The notes under the pieces were generated by a model that searched no databases, was not told the origin of the DNA, and saw only the letters and a list, made by a program, of their open reading frames with translations. A DNA stretch of 58,011 bases, taken from positions 1-58,011 of the forward strand of contig JAJOIN010000031.1 of assembly GCA_021209335.1 (NCBI GenBank), read 5' to 3'. The position numbers and the translations under genes are program-made. The DNA is from Aeromonadaceae bacterium. GTDB taxonomy: Bacteria; Pseudomonadota; Gammaproteobacteria; Enterobacterales; Aeromonadaceae. Shown piece after piece: positions 42,642-51,675 of this stretch. Position 1 is the first letter of the stretch. Each line of letters begins with the position of its first letter.

Positions 42642-44561
42642 TTATTTCTTGTCGTCTTTGACTTCTTCAAACTCGGCATCCACCACATCATCGTGGGCGG
42701 CGCCCTTGGCTTGCCCCGCATCAGTGGCGTGTGCCTGTTGCTGAGCCTGCTGTTGGGCCAGTTCCATCAACTTCTGGGCAGCCAGCATGAGTGCCTGTTG
42801 CTTGGCCTCGATCTCGGCCTTGTCATCGCCACGAATGGCCCCTTCCAGCTCGGCGATGGCCGCATCGATCTTGCTCTTCTCATCCGCCGGCAGCGCCTCA
42901 CCGGCCTCGGTGATCTGCTTGCGGGTGGCATGCACCAGGGCATCAGCCTGATTGCGCGCCTGCACCAGCTCCTCGAACTTCTTGTCCTCGGCGGCATGGG
43001 CAGCCGCTTCGCTGACCATGCGCTGGATTTCCTCGTCAGACAGACCAGAGGAGGCCTGGATGGTGATCTTCTGCTCCTTGCCGGTCTCCTTGTCCTTGGC
43101 GGACACGTGCAGGATACCGTCGGCGTCGATGTCGAAGGTCACCTCGATCTGCGGCAGGCCACGGGGCGCCGGGCGAATGCCTTCCAGGTTGAACTGGCCC
43201 AGTGACTTGTTGTCAGCGGCGCGCTTACGCTCACCCTGCAGCACGTGAATGGTCACGGCAGACTGGTTGTCTTCGGCGGTGGAGAACACCTGAGATTTCT
43301 TGGTCGGAATGGTGGTGTTCTTCTCGATCAGCGCCGTCATCACACTGCCCATGGTCTCGATGCCCAGGGACAGCGGGGTGACGTCCAGCAGCAGCACGTC
43401 GTGCTTCTCACCGGCCAGCACGCCACCTTGAATGGCGGCCCCCATGGCCACGGCTTCGTCCGGGTTGACGTCCTTGCGGGGTTCCTTACCAAAGAAGTCG
43501 GAAACCACCTTCTGTACCATGGGCATACGGGTCTGACCGCCCACCAGGATGACGTCGTCGATCTCGGACACGGACAGACCGGCATCCTGCAGCGCGATGC
43601 GCACCGGCTCCATGGACTTCTTCACCATGTCTTCCACCAAGGATTCCAGCTTGGAGCGGGTCACCTTGATGTTCATGTGCTTGGGACCTGAGGCATCGGC
43701 GGTGATGTACGGCAGATTCACGTCGGTCTGCTGGGCAGAGGACAGCTCGATCTTGGCCTTTTCGGCCGCCTCCTTCAGACGTTGCAGGGCCAGCTGATCC
43801 TTGCGCAGATCGATGCCTTGCTCGCGCTTGAACTCGTCCACCAGATAGTTGATCAGGCGGTTGTCAAAGTCTTCCCCACCCAGGTGAGTATCCCCGTTGG
43901 TGGCCAGCACCTCGAAGGTCTTCTCGCCATCCATCTCGTCGATTTCGATGATGGAGATATCGAAGGTACCACCGCCCAAGTCATACACGGCAATCTTGCG
44001 GTCGCCCTTGACCTTGTTCACGCCGTAGGCAAACGCCGCAGCAGTGGGTTCGTTGATGATGCGCTTGACGTCAAGGCCCGCGATGCGGCCAGCATCCTTG
44101 GTGGCCTGACGTTGGGCGTCGTTGAAGTAGGCCGGTACGGTAATGACGGCTTCGGTCACCGGCTCGCCCAGGAAGTCCTCGGCGGTCTTCTTCATCTTCT
44201 TGAGCACTTCGGCAGAGATCTGCGGCGGAGCCATCCGCTTACCCTTCACCTCAACCCAGGCGTCACCGTTATCAGCGCGGGTGATGGTGAACGGCATGAT
44301 GCCGATATCGCGCTGCACTTCTTCGTCTTCATAACGACGACCGATCAGCCGCTTGATGGCATACAGGGTGTTCTTGGGGTTGGTGACCGCCTGCCGCTTG
44401 GCCGGCTGCCCCACCAGAATTTCACCGTCATCGGCATAGGCGATGATTGACGGTGTGGTGCGGTCCCCTTCGGCGTTCTCGATAACACGGGCATGGTCCC
44501 CGTCCAGAATGGCCACGCAGGAGTTGGTCGTACCCAGGTCAATACCGATGATTTTACCCAT
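42642..44561 (-). CDS. dnaK: Chaperone DnaK (Hsp70)
   Basis: ATP-driven chaperone, 639 residues. The nucleotide-binding domain starts [20 protein letters not shown] and has the phosphate loops [15 protein letters not shown] and [11 protein letters not shown]. The interdomain linker ([10 protein letters not shown]) and substrate-binding domain follow. The lid ends in a Gln/Ala-rich stretch and the EEV-containing tail [12 protein letters not shown] that contacts DnaJ. It is encoded with dnaJ downstream and grpE upstream, and has its own sigma-32 promoter. Confidence 0.99.
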   Translation of the reverse strand: MGKIIGIDLGTTNSCVAILDGDHARVIENAEGDRTTPSIIAYADDGEILVGQPAKRQAVTNPKNTLYAIKRLIGRRYEDEEVQRDIGIMPFTITRADNGDAWVEVKGKRMAPPQISAEVLKKMKKTAEDFLGEPVTEAVITVPAYFNDAQRQATKDAGRIAGLDVKRIINEPTAAAFAYGVNKVKGDRKIAVYDLGGGTFDISIIEIDEMDGEKTFEVLATNGDTHLGGEDFDNRLINYLVDEFKREQGIDLRKDQLALQRLKEAAEKAKIELSSAQQTDVNLPYITADASGPKHMNIKVTRSKLESLVEDMVKKSMEPVRIALQDAGLSVSEIDDVILVGGQTRMPMVQKVVSDFFGKEPRKDVNPDEAVAMGAAIQGGVLAGEKHDVLLLDVTPLSLGIETMGSVMTALIEKNTTIPTKKSQVFSTAEDNQSAVTIHVLQGERKRAADNKSLGQFNLEGIRPAPRGLPQIEVTFDIDADGILHVSAKDKETGKEQKITIQASSGLSDEEIQRMVSEAAAHAAEDKKFEELVQARNQADALVHATRKQITEAGEALPADEKSKIDAAIAELEGAIRGDDKAEIEAKQQALMLAAQKLMELAQQQAQQQAHATDAGQAKGAAHDDVVDAEFEEVKDDKK

Positions 44562-44658
44562 TTCTAGTCTCCGAAATTCTTTTGCTGGATTCGCAGTTGC
44601 ACTGTGGCGGTGACATCCGGCGCTGTCTCATTGGCGCTGTCACCCGGCCTTGCTTGCT

Positions 44659-44686
44659 ATATGGGGGTATCTTTTACCCCTTCAAG
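44659..44686 (-). promoter_or_regulatory. Sigma-32 promoter of dnaKJ
   Basis: On the minus strand CTTGAAG (44680-44686), 13 bp, CCCCATAT (44659-44666). Matches the heat-shock consensus at all but one base. It lies 98 bp before the dnaK start. Confidence 0.87.
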
Positions 44687-44704
44687 CCCCAGGGCTAAAA
44701 AAAC

Positions 44705-45283
44705 TTATGCCTGGGTGTCGACACTGGGGGCCTTGGCCACCATCACCATGGCCGGCCGCACCACGCGACCATTGAGCTCGTAGCCCTTTTGCATCACAGC
44801 GATGACGGTGTTGGGAGCCACCTCGGCATTTTCGATCAGACTCATGGCCTGATGCTGGTTGGGATCAAATGGCTGCCCTTGAGGGTTGATCGCCTGCACG
44901 CCAAATTTGGCCACCGAGTTCTGCATGGACTGCAAGGTGAGCTCCACCCCTTCGAGCAAGGGCTTGAGCAGCTCATTGGCCTGATCACCCGCCTCCAGGG
45001 CCCGCTCCAGGTTGTCGATCACCGGCAGCAATTCACCGACAAACTTCTCCAGGGCAAACTTGTGCGCCTTCTCCACATCCTGGGCGGCACGGCGACGAAT
45101 GTTCTCCATCTCGGCCACCGCCCGCACGGCACGGTCCCGCTCTTCGGCGGCAGCGGCTTCGGCGGCTTCGAGCTTCTCCAGCAACGCCTGCATATCAAAC
45201 TCTACCTCCGGCAGCGCCTGTTCGGCCTGCTCCAGTTCGGCTTGCGCCGGCTGTTGCTCCATCGTTTGGTCCTGATTGTTCAT
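44705..45283 (-). CDS. grpE: Nucleotide exchange factor GrpE
   Basis: Releases ADP from DnaK; 192 residues. A long N-terminal acidic and coiled-coil helix ([20 protein letters not shown]) dimerises. The conserved [20 protein letters not shown] and the C-terminal beta-domain [16 protein letters not shown] ... [19 protein letters not shown] follow. The start at 45283 ([14 protein letters not shown]) has GGGAG five bases upstream; an in-frame GTG 12 bp earlier is less likely. It diverges from nadK and is driven by a sigma-32 promoter. Confidence 0.97.
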   Translation of the reverse strand: MNNQDQTMEQQPAQAELEQAEQALPEVEFDMQALLEKLEAAEAAAAEERDRAVRAVAEMENIRRRAAQDVEKAHKFALEKFVGELLPVIDNLERALEAGDQANELLKPLLEGVELTLQSMQNSVAKFGVQAINPQGQPFDPNQHQAMSLIENAEVAPNTVIAVMQKGYELNGRVVRPAMVMVAKAPSVDTQA

Positions 45284-45317
45284 GATGACTCCCACTTACC
45301 TATTTCAAGTTGCAGCT

Positions 45318-45346
45318 ATTATGGGGATGAAGATCGCGCTTTCAAG
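45318..45346 (-). promoter_or_regulatory. Sigma-32 promoter of grpE
   Basis: On the minus strand CTTGAAA (45340-45346, perfect), 13 bp, CCCCATAAT (45318-45326). It lies 35 bp before the grpE start. Confidence 0.9.
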
Positions 45347-45442
45347 GCCAGGGCGAAAATCCGCAGCGTTTGCAGCAGGCTTGCGGTGGTATCGGCCTTT
45401 GGCGCTATACTGGAGCCCCACTGGTTTTGCGAGCATTGCATT

Positions 45443-46327
45443 ATGGCTCAAGCCTTTAACACCATCGCCCTCATCGGTAAGCCCCAACATGCCGGTACCA
45501 ACGAGACACTGCAGGCCCTGTTCGATTACCTGCGCGCGCTGGATTATGCCGTACTGCTAGAGAGTCGCGTGGCCCGCCAGCTGGATGTCGATCCCGCTTG
45601 CGCACGGGATCTGGTGCAGCTGGGTGAAGAAGCGGATCTGGCGATCGTGGTAGGGGGGGATGGCAACATGCTGGGCGCCGCCCGGGTATTAGCGCGCTTT
45701 GATGTGGCTGTGCTGGGGGTAAACCGAGGCAATCTGGGCTTTTTGACCGATCTCACGCCCCAAGACTTTGCCGAGCCCTTGAGTCAGGTGCTGCAAGGGC
45801 ACTTCCAGACCGAATACCGCTTCTTGCTGGAGGCCTCTGTTCATCGCCATGGTGAACGCAAGGCGGCCAACACAGCCCTCAACGAAGTGGTGCTGCATCC
45901 GGGCAAGGTGGCCCACATGATTGATTTTGCGGTCTACATAGATGACAACTTCATGTACAGCCAACGGGCAGACGGCATCATAGTCGCCACCCCCACCGGC
46001 TCCACCGCCTATGCCCTCTCCGCCGGCGGCCCCATCCTCACCCCCGGACTCAATGCCCTCTCATTGGTGCCCATGTTTCCCCACACCTTGAGCTGCCGCC
46101 CCATCGTCATCGATGCCGACAGCCAGGTAAAACTCGTGGTCTCACCCGATGATCAAGCCGAGCAGTTGCTGCTCAGCTGCGACGGTCATGTCAACCTGGC
46201 GGTCAACCCAGGCGATGAGATACAGATCGCCAAGGCCCCCCATAGGCTGCGGTTGCTTCACCCGGAGAATCACAGCTATTTCAACGTCCTGCGTAGCAAG
46301 CTTGGCTGGGGCAGCAAGCTTTTCTAG
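45443..46327 (+). CDS. nadK: NAD kinase
   Basis: Phosphorylates NAD to NADP; 294 residues. The catalytic GGDGNML motif (about residue 70), the [20 protein letters not shown] substrate segment and [20 protein letters not shown] are intact. The start at 45443 ([20 protein letters not shown]) fits the family; the ribosome site is weak. It diverges from grpE and is followed by the LexA-controlled recN. Confidence 0.97.
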   Translation: MAQAFNTIALIGKPQHAGTNETLQALFDYLRALDYAVLLESRVARQLDVDPACARDLVQLGEEADLAIVVGGDGNMLGAARVLARFDVAVLGVNRGNLGFLTDLTPQDFAEPLSQVLQGHFQTEYRFLLEASVHRHGERKAANTALNEVVLHPGKVAHMIDFAVYIDDNFMYSQRADGIIVATPTGSTAYALSAGGPILTPGLNALSLVPMFPHTLSCRPIVIDADSQVKLVVSPDDQAEQLLLSCDGHVNLAVNPGDEIQIAKAPHRLRLLHPENHSYFNVLRSKLGWGSKLF

Positions 46328-46357
46328 CCGGCCAGGCGTTGTGCACTTTTCGCACTT

Positions 46358-46399
46358 TACTGTATTGATAAACAGTATATACTGTTTATCAATACAGTA
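46358..46399. promoter_or_regulatory. Two LexA (SOS) boxes within one perfect 42-bp palindrome, recN promoter
   Basis: CTGTATTGATAAACAG (46360-46375) and CTGTTTATCAATACAG (46382-46397) both fit CTGT-N8-ACAG. They are exact reverse complements of each other, and the whole 42 bp is one perfect palindrome. A -10-like TATACT lies between them, so LexA would cover the promoter. Confidence 0.92.
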
Positions 46400-46416
46400 T
46401 TGTTCGCAGGTGCCGC

Positions 46417-48084
46417 ATGCTGACTCAACTCACCATCCATAACTTCGCCATCGTCAAATTCCTCGAGCTGGATCTGCAAGCCGGCATGACCAGCATCACG
46501 GGGGAAACCGGTGCCGGTAAATCCATCGCCATCGATGCCCTGGGGCTGGCCCTGGGGGGCAGGGCCGAGGCCAGCATGATACGGCCAGGATGCGACAAGA
46601 CGGAAATCAGCGCCCGTTTCAACCTGCAGCGCAACCCGCCGGCTCGCCGCTGGTTGCAACAGCAGGAGCTGGAGACGGAGGACGAGTGTCTGCTGCGGCG
46701 GGTGATCACCGCCGAGGGCCGCTCCCGAGCCTACATCAATGGCACCCCGGTGCCGCTGGCACAACTCAAGGCCCTGGGTCAGCTGCTGATCAACATCCAC
46801 GGCCAACACGCCCACCAGCTACTGATGCGGCCCGAGCAGCAGTTGGCCATTCTGGATGCTTATGCCGCCCACACCAGCCTGCTGGAGGAGGTGCGCCAGC
46901 ATCACCAGAGCTGGCGCCAACAACAACAGACGCTGCTGCGCCTGCAGCAGGAGGCCGAACAGCGGCAGGCCCGCCGTCAGCTGTTGGAGTATCAGGTGCA
47001 GGAGCTGGACGAGTTTGCCCTGCAGGAGGGGGAATTCGCCACCATCGAGGCGGAGCACAGCCGCCTGGCCAACAGCGGTGCCCTGGTGGCGGACTGTCAG
47101 TACTGTCTGGATGGCCTGCACGACAATGATGAATACACGGTTTTAGGTCAGCTCAAGACCCTCATCCGTCGCCTGGAGCAGATGCAGAGCCTGGATCCGG
47201 CCCTGCAGCCGGCCCTGGGGCTGCTGCAGGAGGCCCAGATCCAACTGGATGAAGGCTACGACGAGCTGCGTCACTATCTGGATCGGCTGGAGCCAGATCC
47301 CGAGCGTTTTGCGCAGTTGGAAAGTCGCCTGGGCAAGTGTCTGGATCTGGCGCGCAAGCACCAGATCAAGCCCACCGAACTGGTGGCCCACCATGCCAGC
47401 TTGCAGGCCGAACTGACGGGGTTGCTGGCCTGTGATGAGCAGCTAGACAGTCTACAAGCCAGCCTACAGGCCAGTCTGAGTGCCTACCAGACGGCCGCCG
47501 ATCGCCTCAGTGCCAGTCGTAGCCGCTATGCCCAACAGTTGGGTGAGCAGATAAGTAGCCACATGCAGCAGCTCAACATGCCCCAAGGCCGCCTCGTCAT
47601 TGACATCGGCCCGGCGACCGACCGTCAGCCCAGCCCACTGGGCCAGGATCTGGTGCAGTTTTTGGTGACCACCAACCCGGGACAACCGCTGCAAGCCCTG
47701 GCCAAGGTGGCCTCTGGCGGCGAGCTATCCCGCATCAGTCTCGCCATCCAGGTGATCACCGCCGAGCGCATCGCCACCCCCAGTCTGATTTTTGATGAGG
47801 TAGATGTGGGGATCAGCGGCCCCACCGCCGCCGTGGTGGGAAGGCTGCTGCGCCAGTTGGGCCAATCGACCCAGGTGCTGGTGGTCACCCACCTGCCCCA
47901 GGTGGCCGGCCAGGGACATCACCACTTCCTGGTCGCCAAACAGCACGATGGCGAGCAGACCCAAACCAGCATGGCCGCCCTGGACCTCAGTGGCCGGCTG
48001 GGTGAGCTGGCCCGCCTGCTGGGCGGCGATCAGATCACCGACAACACCCTGGCCAATGCTCGCGAGCTGCTGGCCCAGGCCTAG
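46417..48084 (+). CDS. recN: DNA repair protein RecN
   Basis: SMC-like ATPase for double-strand break repair, 555 residues. Walker A is ITGETGAGKSIAIDALGLAL (about 28-47). Two coiled-coil arms rich in Gln, Leu and Glu fill residues about 150-380. The C-terminal half has the signature ASGGELSRISLAIQVI and Walker B PSLIFDEVDVGISG. It is strongly repressed by LexA in relatives, consistent with the double LexA box ending 18 bp before the ATG. A strong terminator follows. Confidence 0.98.
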   Translation: MLTQLTIHNFAIVKFLELDLQAGMTSITGETGAGKSIAIDALGLALGGRAEASMIRPGCDKTEISARFNLQRNPPARRWLQQQELETEDECLLRRVITAEGRSRAYINGTPVPLAQLKALGQLLINIHGQHAHQLLMRPEQQLAILDAYAAHTSLLEEVRQHHQSWRQQQQTLLRLQQEAEQRQARRQLLEYQVQELDEFALQEGEFATIEAEHSRLANSGALVADCQYCLDGLHDNDEYTVLGQLKTLIRRLEQMQSLDPALQPALGLLQEAQIQLDEGYDELRHYLDRLEPDPERFAQLESRLGKCLDLARKHQIKPTELVAHHASLQAELTGLLACDEQLDSLQASLQASLSAYQTAADRLSASRSRYAQQLGEQISSHMQQLNMPQGRLVIDIGPATDRQPSPLGQDLVQFLVTTNPGQPLQALAKVASGGELSRISLAIQVITAERIATPSLIFDEVDVGISGPTAAVVGRLLRQLGQSTQVLVVTHLPQVAGQGHHHFLVAKQHDGEQTQTSMAALDLSGRLGELARLLGGDQITDNTLANARELLAQA

Positions 48085-48159
48085 CCTGGCGGATAATCCG
48101 GTATAAAGTCCGGCGGCAGATGTCAGCGTGATTGGCATGATCGATCGGACAACAGTCAT

Positions 48160-48194
48160 AAAAAAACAGGGTGCGCACTGCACCCTGTTTTTTT
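48160..48194. terminator. Terminator between recN and udp (bidirectional)
   Basis: Perfect 15-bp stem AAAAAAACAGGGTGC / GCACCCTGTTTTTTT with a five-base loop, serving both convergent genes. Confidence 0.92.
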
Positions 48195-48217
48195 GGATTG
48201 GCAGATGACGGCTGGCC

Positions 48218-48988
48218 TTAGGCCGCGCCGGTCACCAGTTGACGGGCCGCCGCGATGACGATGGCCACTGCATCGCCTTCGGTCTGGGCCAGGGTCGCCG
48301 CATCCGGGATCTCCTGACCGGTCCGATTGACGATCACCCCGGCCACACAGCCAGCTCTGAGTCCCTGACTGGCACACATGGTCAGTAGCGTCGCCGATTC
48401 CATCTCATAGTTGAGCACGCCCATGGCCTGCCACTGTGCCATGGAGCCGGCAAACCGCCGGGTCACCCGACCAGAGAAGGTGTCATAGCGCTCCTGGCCC
48501 GGATAGAAGGTGTCTGACGAGGCAGTCACACCCACATGAGGCTCCCGCCCTGCCGCTCGCGCGGCGGCAACCAGCGCCGTGGTGCAGGCAAAATCTGCCA
48601 CGGCCGGAAACTCCAAGGGGGCAAAATGCAAACTGGCTCCATCCAGGCGCACCGATGCCGTGGTGACGATCACATCCCCCACCGCCACATGGGGCTGAAT
48701 GGCCCCTGTGGTACCCACCCGCAGGAAGGTGCGAACACCCAGCTGGGCCAGCTCTTCCACCGCGATGGAGGTGGAGGGCCCGCCGATGCCGGTAGAGCAG
48801 ATCACCACAGGCACCCCAGACAGTTCCGCCAGATAGCTGGTGAACTCACGATGGCTGGCCAGAAAGCGTGGCTTGTCCATCCGCTGCGCGATGCGCTTCA
48901 CCCGCTCCGGATCCCCGGGCACTATGGCCAGGCTAGCCCCGGCCAGATCGGCTTGCTGCAAACCTAGATGAAATACGGTGTGACTCAT
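48218..48988 (-). CDS. udp: Uridine phosphorylase
   Basis: Splits uridine with phosphate into uracil and ribose-1-phosphate; 256 residues, hexameric in relatives. Phosphate- and base-binding segments are [41 protein letters not shown] and [18 protein letters not shown]. The start at 48988 ([20 protein letters not shown]) follows AAGGAG. It stands alone; a palindrome about 75 bp upstream may be an operator. Confidence 0.96.
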   Translation of the reverse strand: MSHTVFHLGLQQADLAGASLAIVPGDPERVKRIAQRMDKPRFLASHREFTSYLAELSGVPVVICSTGIGGPSTSIAVEELAQLGVRTFLRVGTTGAIQPHVAVGDVIVTTASVRLDGASLHFAPLEFPAVADFACTTALVAAARAAGREPHVGVTASSDTFYPGQERYDTFSGRVTRRFAGSMAQWQAMGVLNYEMESATLLTMCASQGLRAGCVAGVIVNRTGQEIPDAATLAQTEGDAVAIVIAAARQLVTGAA

Positions 48989-49060
48989 GATGCGTTGCTC
49001 CTTAAGTTGCGCCCTCTCCCACTCCGCCCATGGCGAAGGCAGGCGAGACTTCATTCATCA

Positions 49061-49078
49061 TTATGGGACATCCCATAA
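49061..49078. promoter_or_regulatory. Palindromic candidate operator before udp
   Basis: TTATGGGACATCCCATAA, two 8-bp arms across a two-base centre. On the minus strand it overlaps a possible -10, CATAAT. It does not resemble CytR or DeoR sites known for udp/deo genes, and the regulator is unknown. Confidence 0.5.
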
Positions 49079-49143
49079 ATGGCAAAAGTGCAGTAAAACG
49101 CTTTTATTTCAAGTTATTAGAACAGCGGTTCAAGACTCAAAAC

Positions 49144-49169
49144 AAAAAAGCCCCCGGCAAGCGGGGGCT
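49144..49169 (-). terminator. Terminator after deaD
   Basis: Stem AGCCCCCG / CGGGGGCT with a five-base loop, then TTTTTT on the minus strand. Confidence 0.85.
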
Positions 49170-49187
49170 CTTATCTGGCCAAAAGGC

Positions 49188-51074
49188 TTAACGGTCGTTA
49201 CGGCCGCCCTTATCAAACTTGCGCGGACCCCGCTTGAAGTCGCCCCGGTCGTTGCCAAAGGGACGATCGCGTCCTTCACCCCGGCCGCGCCCCTCACCGC
49301 CAAACGACTTGCCGCCGAAGGGCTTGCCGCCAAACGGTTTGCCACGGCGCTCACTGCGCTGGGGCAGCTCGCCGGTGAAGACGCTGATCTCCAGCGGACG
49401 GCCACAGACCCGGGCCTTCTTCAGCACATCCATCACATCTTCAGGCATGCCCTCGGGCAGATCCACGGTAGTGCAGGTGTCGAAGATCTCGATATGGCCG
49501 ATGTAGGAGCTGTCGATGTCCGCTTCGTTGGCGATGGCACCGACGATCTGGCCGGGCTTGACACCGTGCTCGTAACCGACTTCGACACGGTAGCGCACCG
49601 TGCTGACCTCAGGGTGATCCTTGAGCGGACGCGGGCCCGTGCTGGGCTGCTTGCGCTCACGGCGCTCATGGCGCTCGTCGCGGTCAAAGCCGCGCTCGCT
49701 ATTGCGCTCCCGGCGATCGTCCATGTTGCGCTGGGCCGGCTCGGGTTGGTTTTCGTCCATGAACAGGGGTTCGTCCCCCTTCACCATCTTGGCCAGGGCG
49801 GCACACAGATCCAGCGGATCCGTGGTGTCATCTTGCAAGAATTCAGCCACCACTTCCTGATACTGTTCCAGGTCGTCCGACAGCAGGGTCTCGCGGATCT
49901 GCTGCTTGAACTGCTCCATGCGGTGACGGTTGATGTCCTGGGCCGTGGGCATGTGCATCGGCTCGATGGGCTGACGGGTGGTGTGCTCAATGGCACGCAG
50001 CATGCGGCGCTCACGGGGCGCCACAAACAAGATGGCATCCCCGCTACGACCGGCACGCCCGGTACGACCGATCCGGTGTACATAAGATTCGGTGTCGTAG
50101 GGAATGTCGTAGTTCACCACGTGAGTGATCCGCTCCACGTCCAGCCCGCGAGCCACCACGTCAGTGGCCACCAGTATGTCCAGCTGGCCGTTTTTGAGCT
50201 TCTCTACGGTACGCTCACGCAGCTTCTGCGGGATATCACCGTGCAGCGCCTCGCAGGCGTGGCCTCGGGCGGCCAGCTTGGTGGCCAGCTCTTCGGCTGC
50301 TGTCTTGGTACGCACGAAGGCCAACAGGGCATCGTAAGGCTCCACTTCCAGCAGACGGGTCATGGCGTCCAGCTTGTGCAGACCTGAGACCATCCAGTAG
50401 CGCTGACGCACTGTGGCCGCCGTGGTGGTCTTGGCGGCGATCTTCACCTCCTTGGGCTCCTGCAGGTGGCGATGAGCCACACGGCGGATCACATCGGGCA
50501 TGGTGGCGGAGAACAGGGCAATCTGCCGATCGAAGGGGCACTGCTCAATGATCCACTCCACATCATCGATAAAGCCCATGCGCAGCATCTCGTCGGCTTC
50601 ATCCAGTACCAGGGCGCGCAGGGCGGACAAGTCCAGCTTGCCGCGGCGCATCATGTCCATCACCCGGCCAGGGGTCCCCACCACCACCTGGGCACCGCGC
50701 TTTAAGGCACGCAGCTGGGTGTCGTAGGAGGAACCGCCGTAGATGGGCAGCACATGGAAGTCCGGCAGGTACTTGGCATAGCTTTGGCACGCCTCGGCCA
50801 CCTGAATGGCCAGCTCCCGGGTCGGCGCCAGCACCAGCACCTGGGTGGCGGTGTCACTGGCGTTCAGACGGGAGATGAGCGGCAGGGCAAAGGCCGCCGT
50901 CTTACCGGTGCCCGTCTGGGCTTGGCCCAGCAGGTCACGCCCTTCCAGCAAAGGCGGGATGGCGGCGGCCTGAATGGGGGACGGGGTCTCGTAGCCCACA
51001 TCATTGAGGGCGCGCAGGATAGGTTCGGCCAGACCCAGTTGGTCAAAGCTGGGCAGGGTATCGTTCTCAGACAT
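49188..51074 (-). CDS. deaD: DEAD-box RNA helicase DeaD (CsdA)
   Basis: Cold-shock RNA helicase for 50S assembly and mRNA decay, 628 residues. Helicase motifs in order are the Q motif ETPSPIQAAAIP, I AQTGTGKT, II LVLDEADEM, III FSATMP, V ATDVVARGLDV and VI HRIGRTGRAGR. After residue about 440 a charged linker, then the DbpA-like RNA-binding fold (VRYRVEVGYEHGVKPGQIVG) appears. The tail is Gly/Arg/Lys-rich with the repeated units GKPFGGKPFGGKSFGG. The start at 51074 follows GGAAG. It is monocistronic; the long leader known in E. coli is not obvious here. Confidence 0.97.
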   Translation of the reverse strand: MSENDTLPSFDQLGLAEPILRALNDVGYETPSPIQAAAIPPLLEGRDLLGQAQTGTGKTAAFALPLISRLNASDTATQVLVLAPTRELAIQVAEACQSYAKYLPDFHVLPIYGGSSYDTQLRALKRGAQVVVGTPGRVMDMMRRGKLDLSALRALVLDEADEMLRMGFIDDVEWIIEQCPFDRQIALFSATMPDVIRRVAHRHLQEPKEVKIAAKTTTAATVRQRYWMVSGLHKLDAMTRLLEVEPYDALLAFVRTKTAAEELATKLAARGHACEALHGDIPQKLRERTVEKLKNGQLDILVATDVVARGLDVERITHVVNYDIPYDTESYVHRIGRTGRAGRSGDAILFVAPRERRMLRAIEHTTRQPIEPMHMPTAQDINRHRMEQFKQQIRETLLSDDLEQYQEVVAEFLQDDTTDPLDLCAALAKMVKGDEPLFMDENQPEPAQRNMDDRRERNSERGFDRDERHERRERKQPSTGPRPLKDHPEVSTVRYRVEVGYEHGVKPGQIVGAIANEADIDSSYIGHIEIFDTCTTVDLPEGMPEDVMDVLKKARVCGRPLEISVFTGELPQRSERRGKPFGGKPFGGKSFGGEGRGRGEGRDRPFGNDRGDFKRGPRKFDKGGRNDR

Positions 51075-51211
51075 ATTTTCTTCCGTTAGACAGTGTCATG
51101 GGGCGGGCGCTGTAGCGGCAGAAAATCATCTGGAGTCGCTGGCTGGCCCGAAAAAGGGGGGCGATTATAACCATAACCCCCCGCCTTGTCGTTAAAAATG
51201 TGACATCAATC

Positions 51212-51643
51212 TCAGCGTTTTGGTTTGTTCTTCAGTACGGCCAGGGTCAACCGGCTGATGCAGATGAGCCGACGCGCCTCATCTTCCAATCGGATCTGCC
51301 ACACCTGGGTGGTGGCGCCCAGGTGCAAGGGGGAGGCGATGCCGGTCACTGTCCCCTCGCGGATGGCGCGGACATGATTGGCATTGATCTCCAGCCCCAC
51401 ACAGCAATGCGTGCGCGGCACCGCCAGATTGCCCGCCACCGAGCCCAGGGTCTCGGCCAGCACCACGGACGCACCACCATGCAGCAGTCCCATGGGCTGA
51501 TGCACCTGTGGACCCACCGGCATGATCCCCACCAGGCAGTCATCGGTTATTTCGGTATAGCGTATTCCCAGATGGGCCACTAGGGTATTGGCGGAGCCGG
51601 CGTTGAGCCCCTCCAGGGTAACATCACGCTGCCAGATGGCCAT
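51212..51643 (-). CDS. menI: Hotdog-fold thioesterase, YdiI/MenI-like
   Basis: Acyl-CoA thioesterase of 143 residues very similar to E. coli YdiI, which hydrolyses 1,4-dihydroxy-2-naphthoyl-CoA in menaquinone synthesis. The catalytic segment HQPMGLLHGGASVVLAETLG and the CoA-binding VGLEINANHVRAIREG are conserved. The start at 51643 (MAIWQRDVTLEGLNAG) follows AAAGGAG. It lies 32 bp after modF on the same strand; no other men gene is in view, so the menaquinone role is by family only. Confidence 0.9.
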   Translation of the reverse strand: MAIWQRDVTLEGLNAGSANTLVAHLGIRYTEITDDCLVGIMPVGPQVHQPMGLLHGGASVVLAETLGSVAGNLAVPRTHCCVGLEINANHVRAIREGTVTGIASPLHLGATTQVWQIRLEDEARRLICISRLTLAVLKNKPKR

Positions 51644-51675
51644 GCACACTCCTTTTATCACTGCTTGATGACGAT

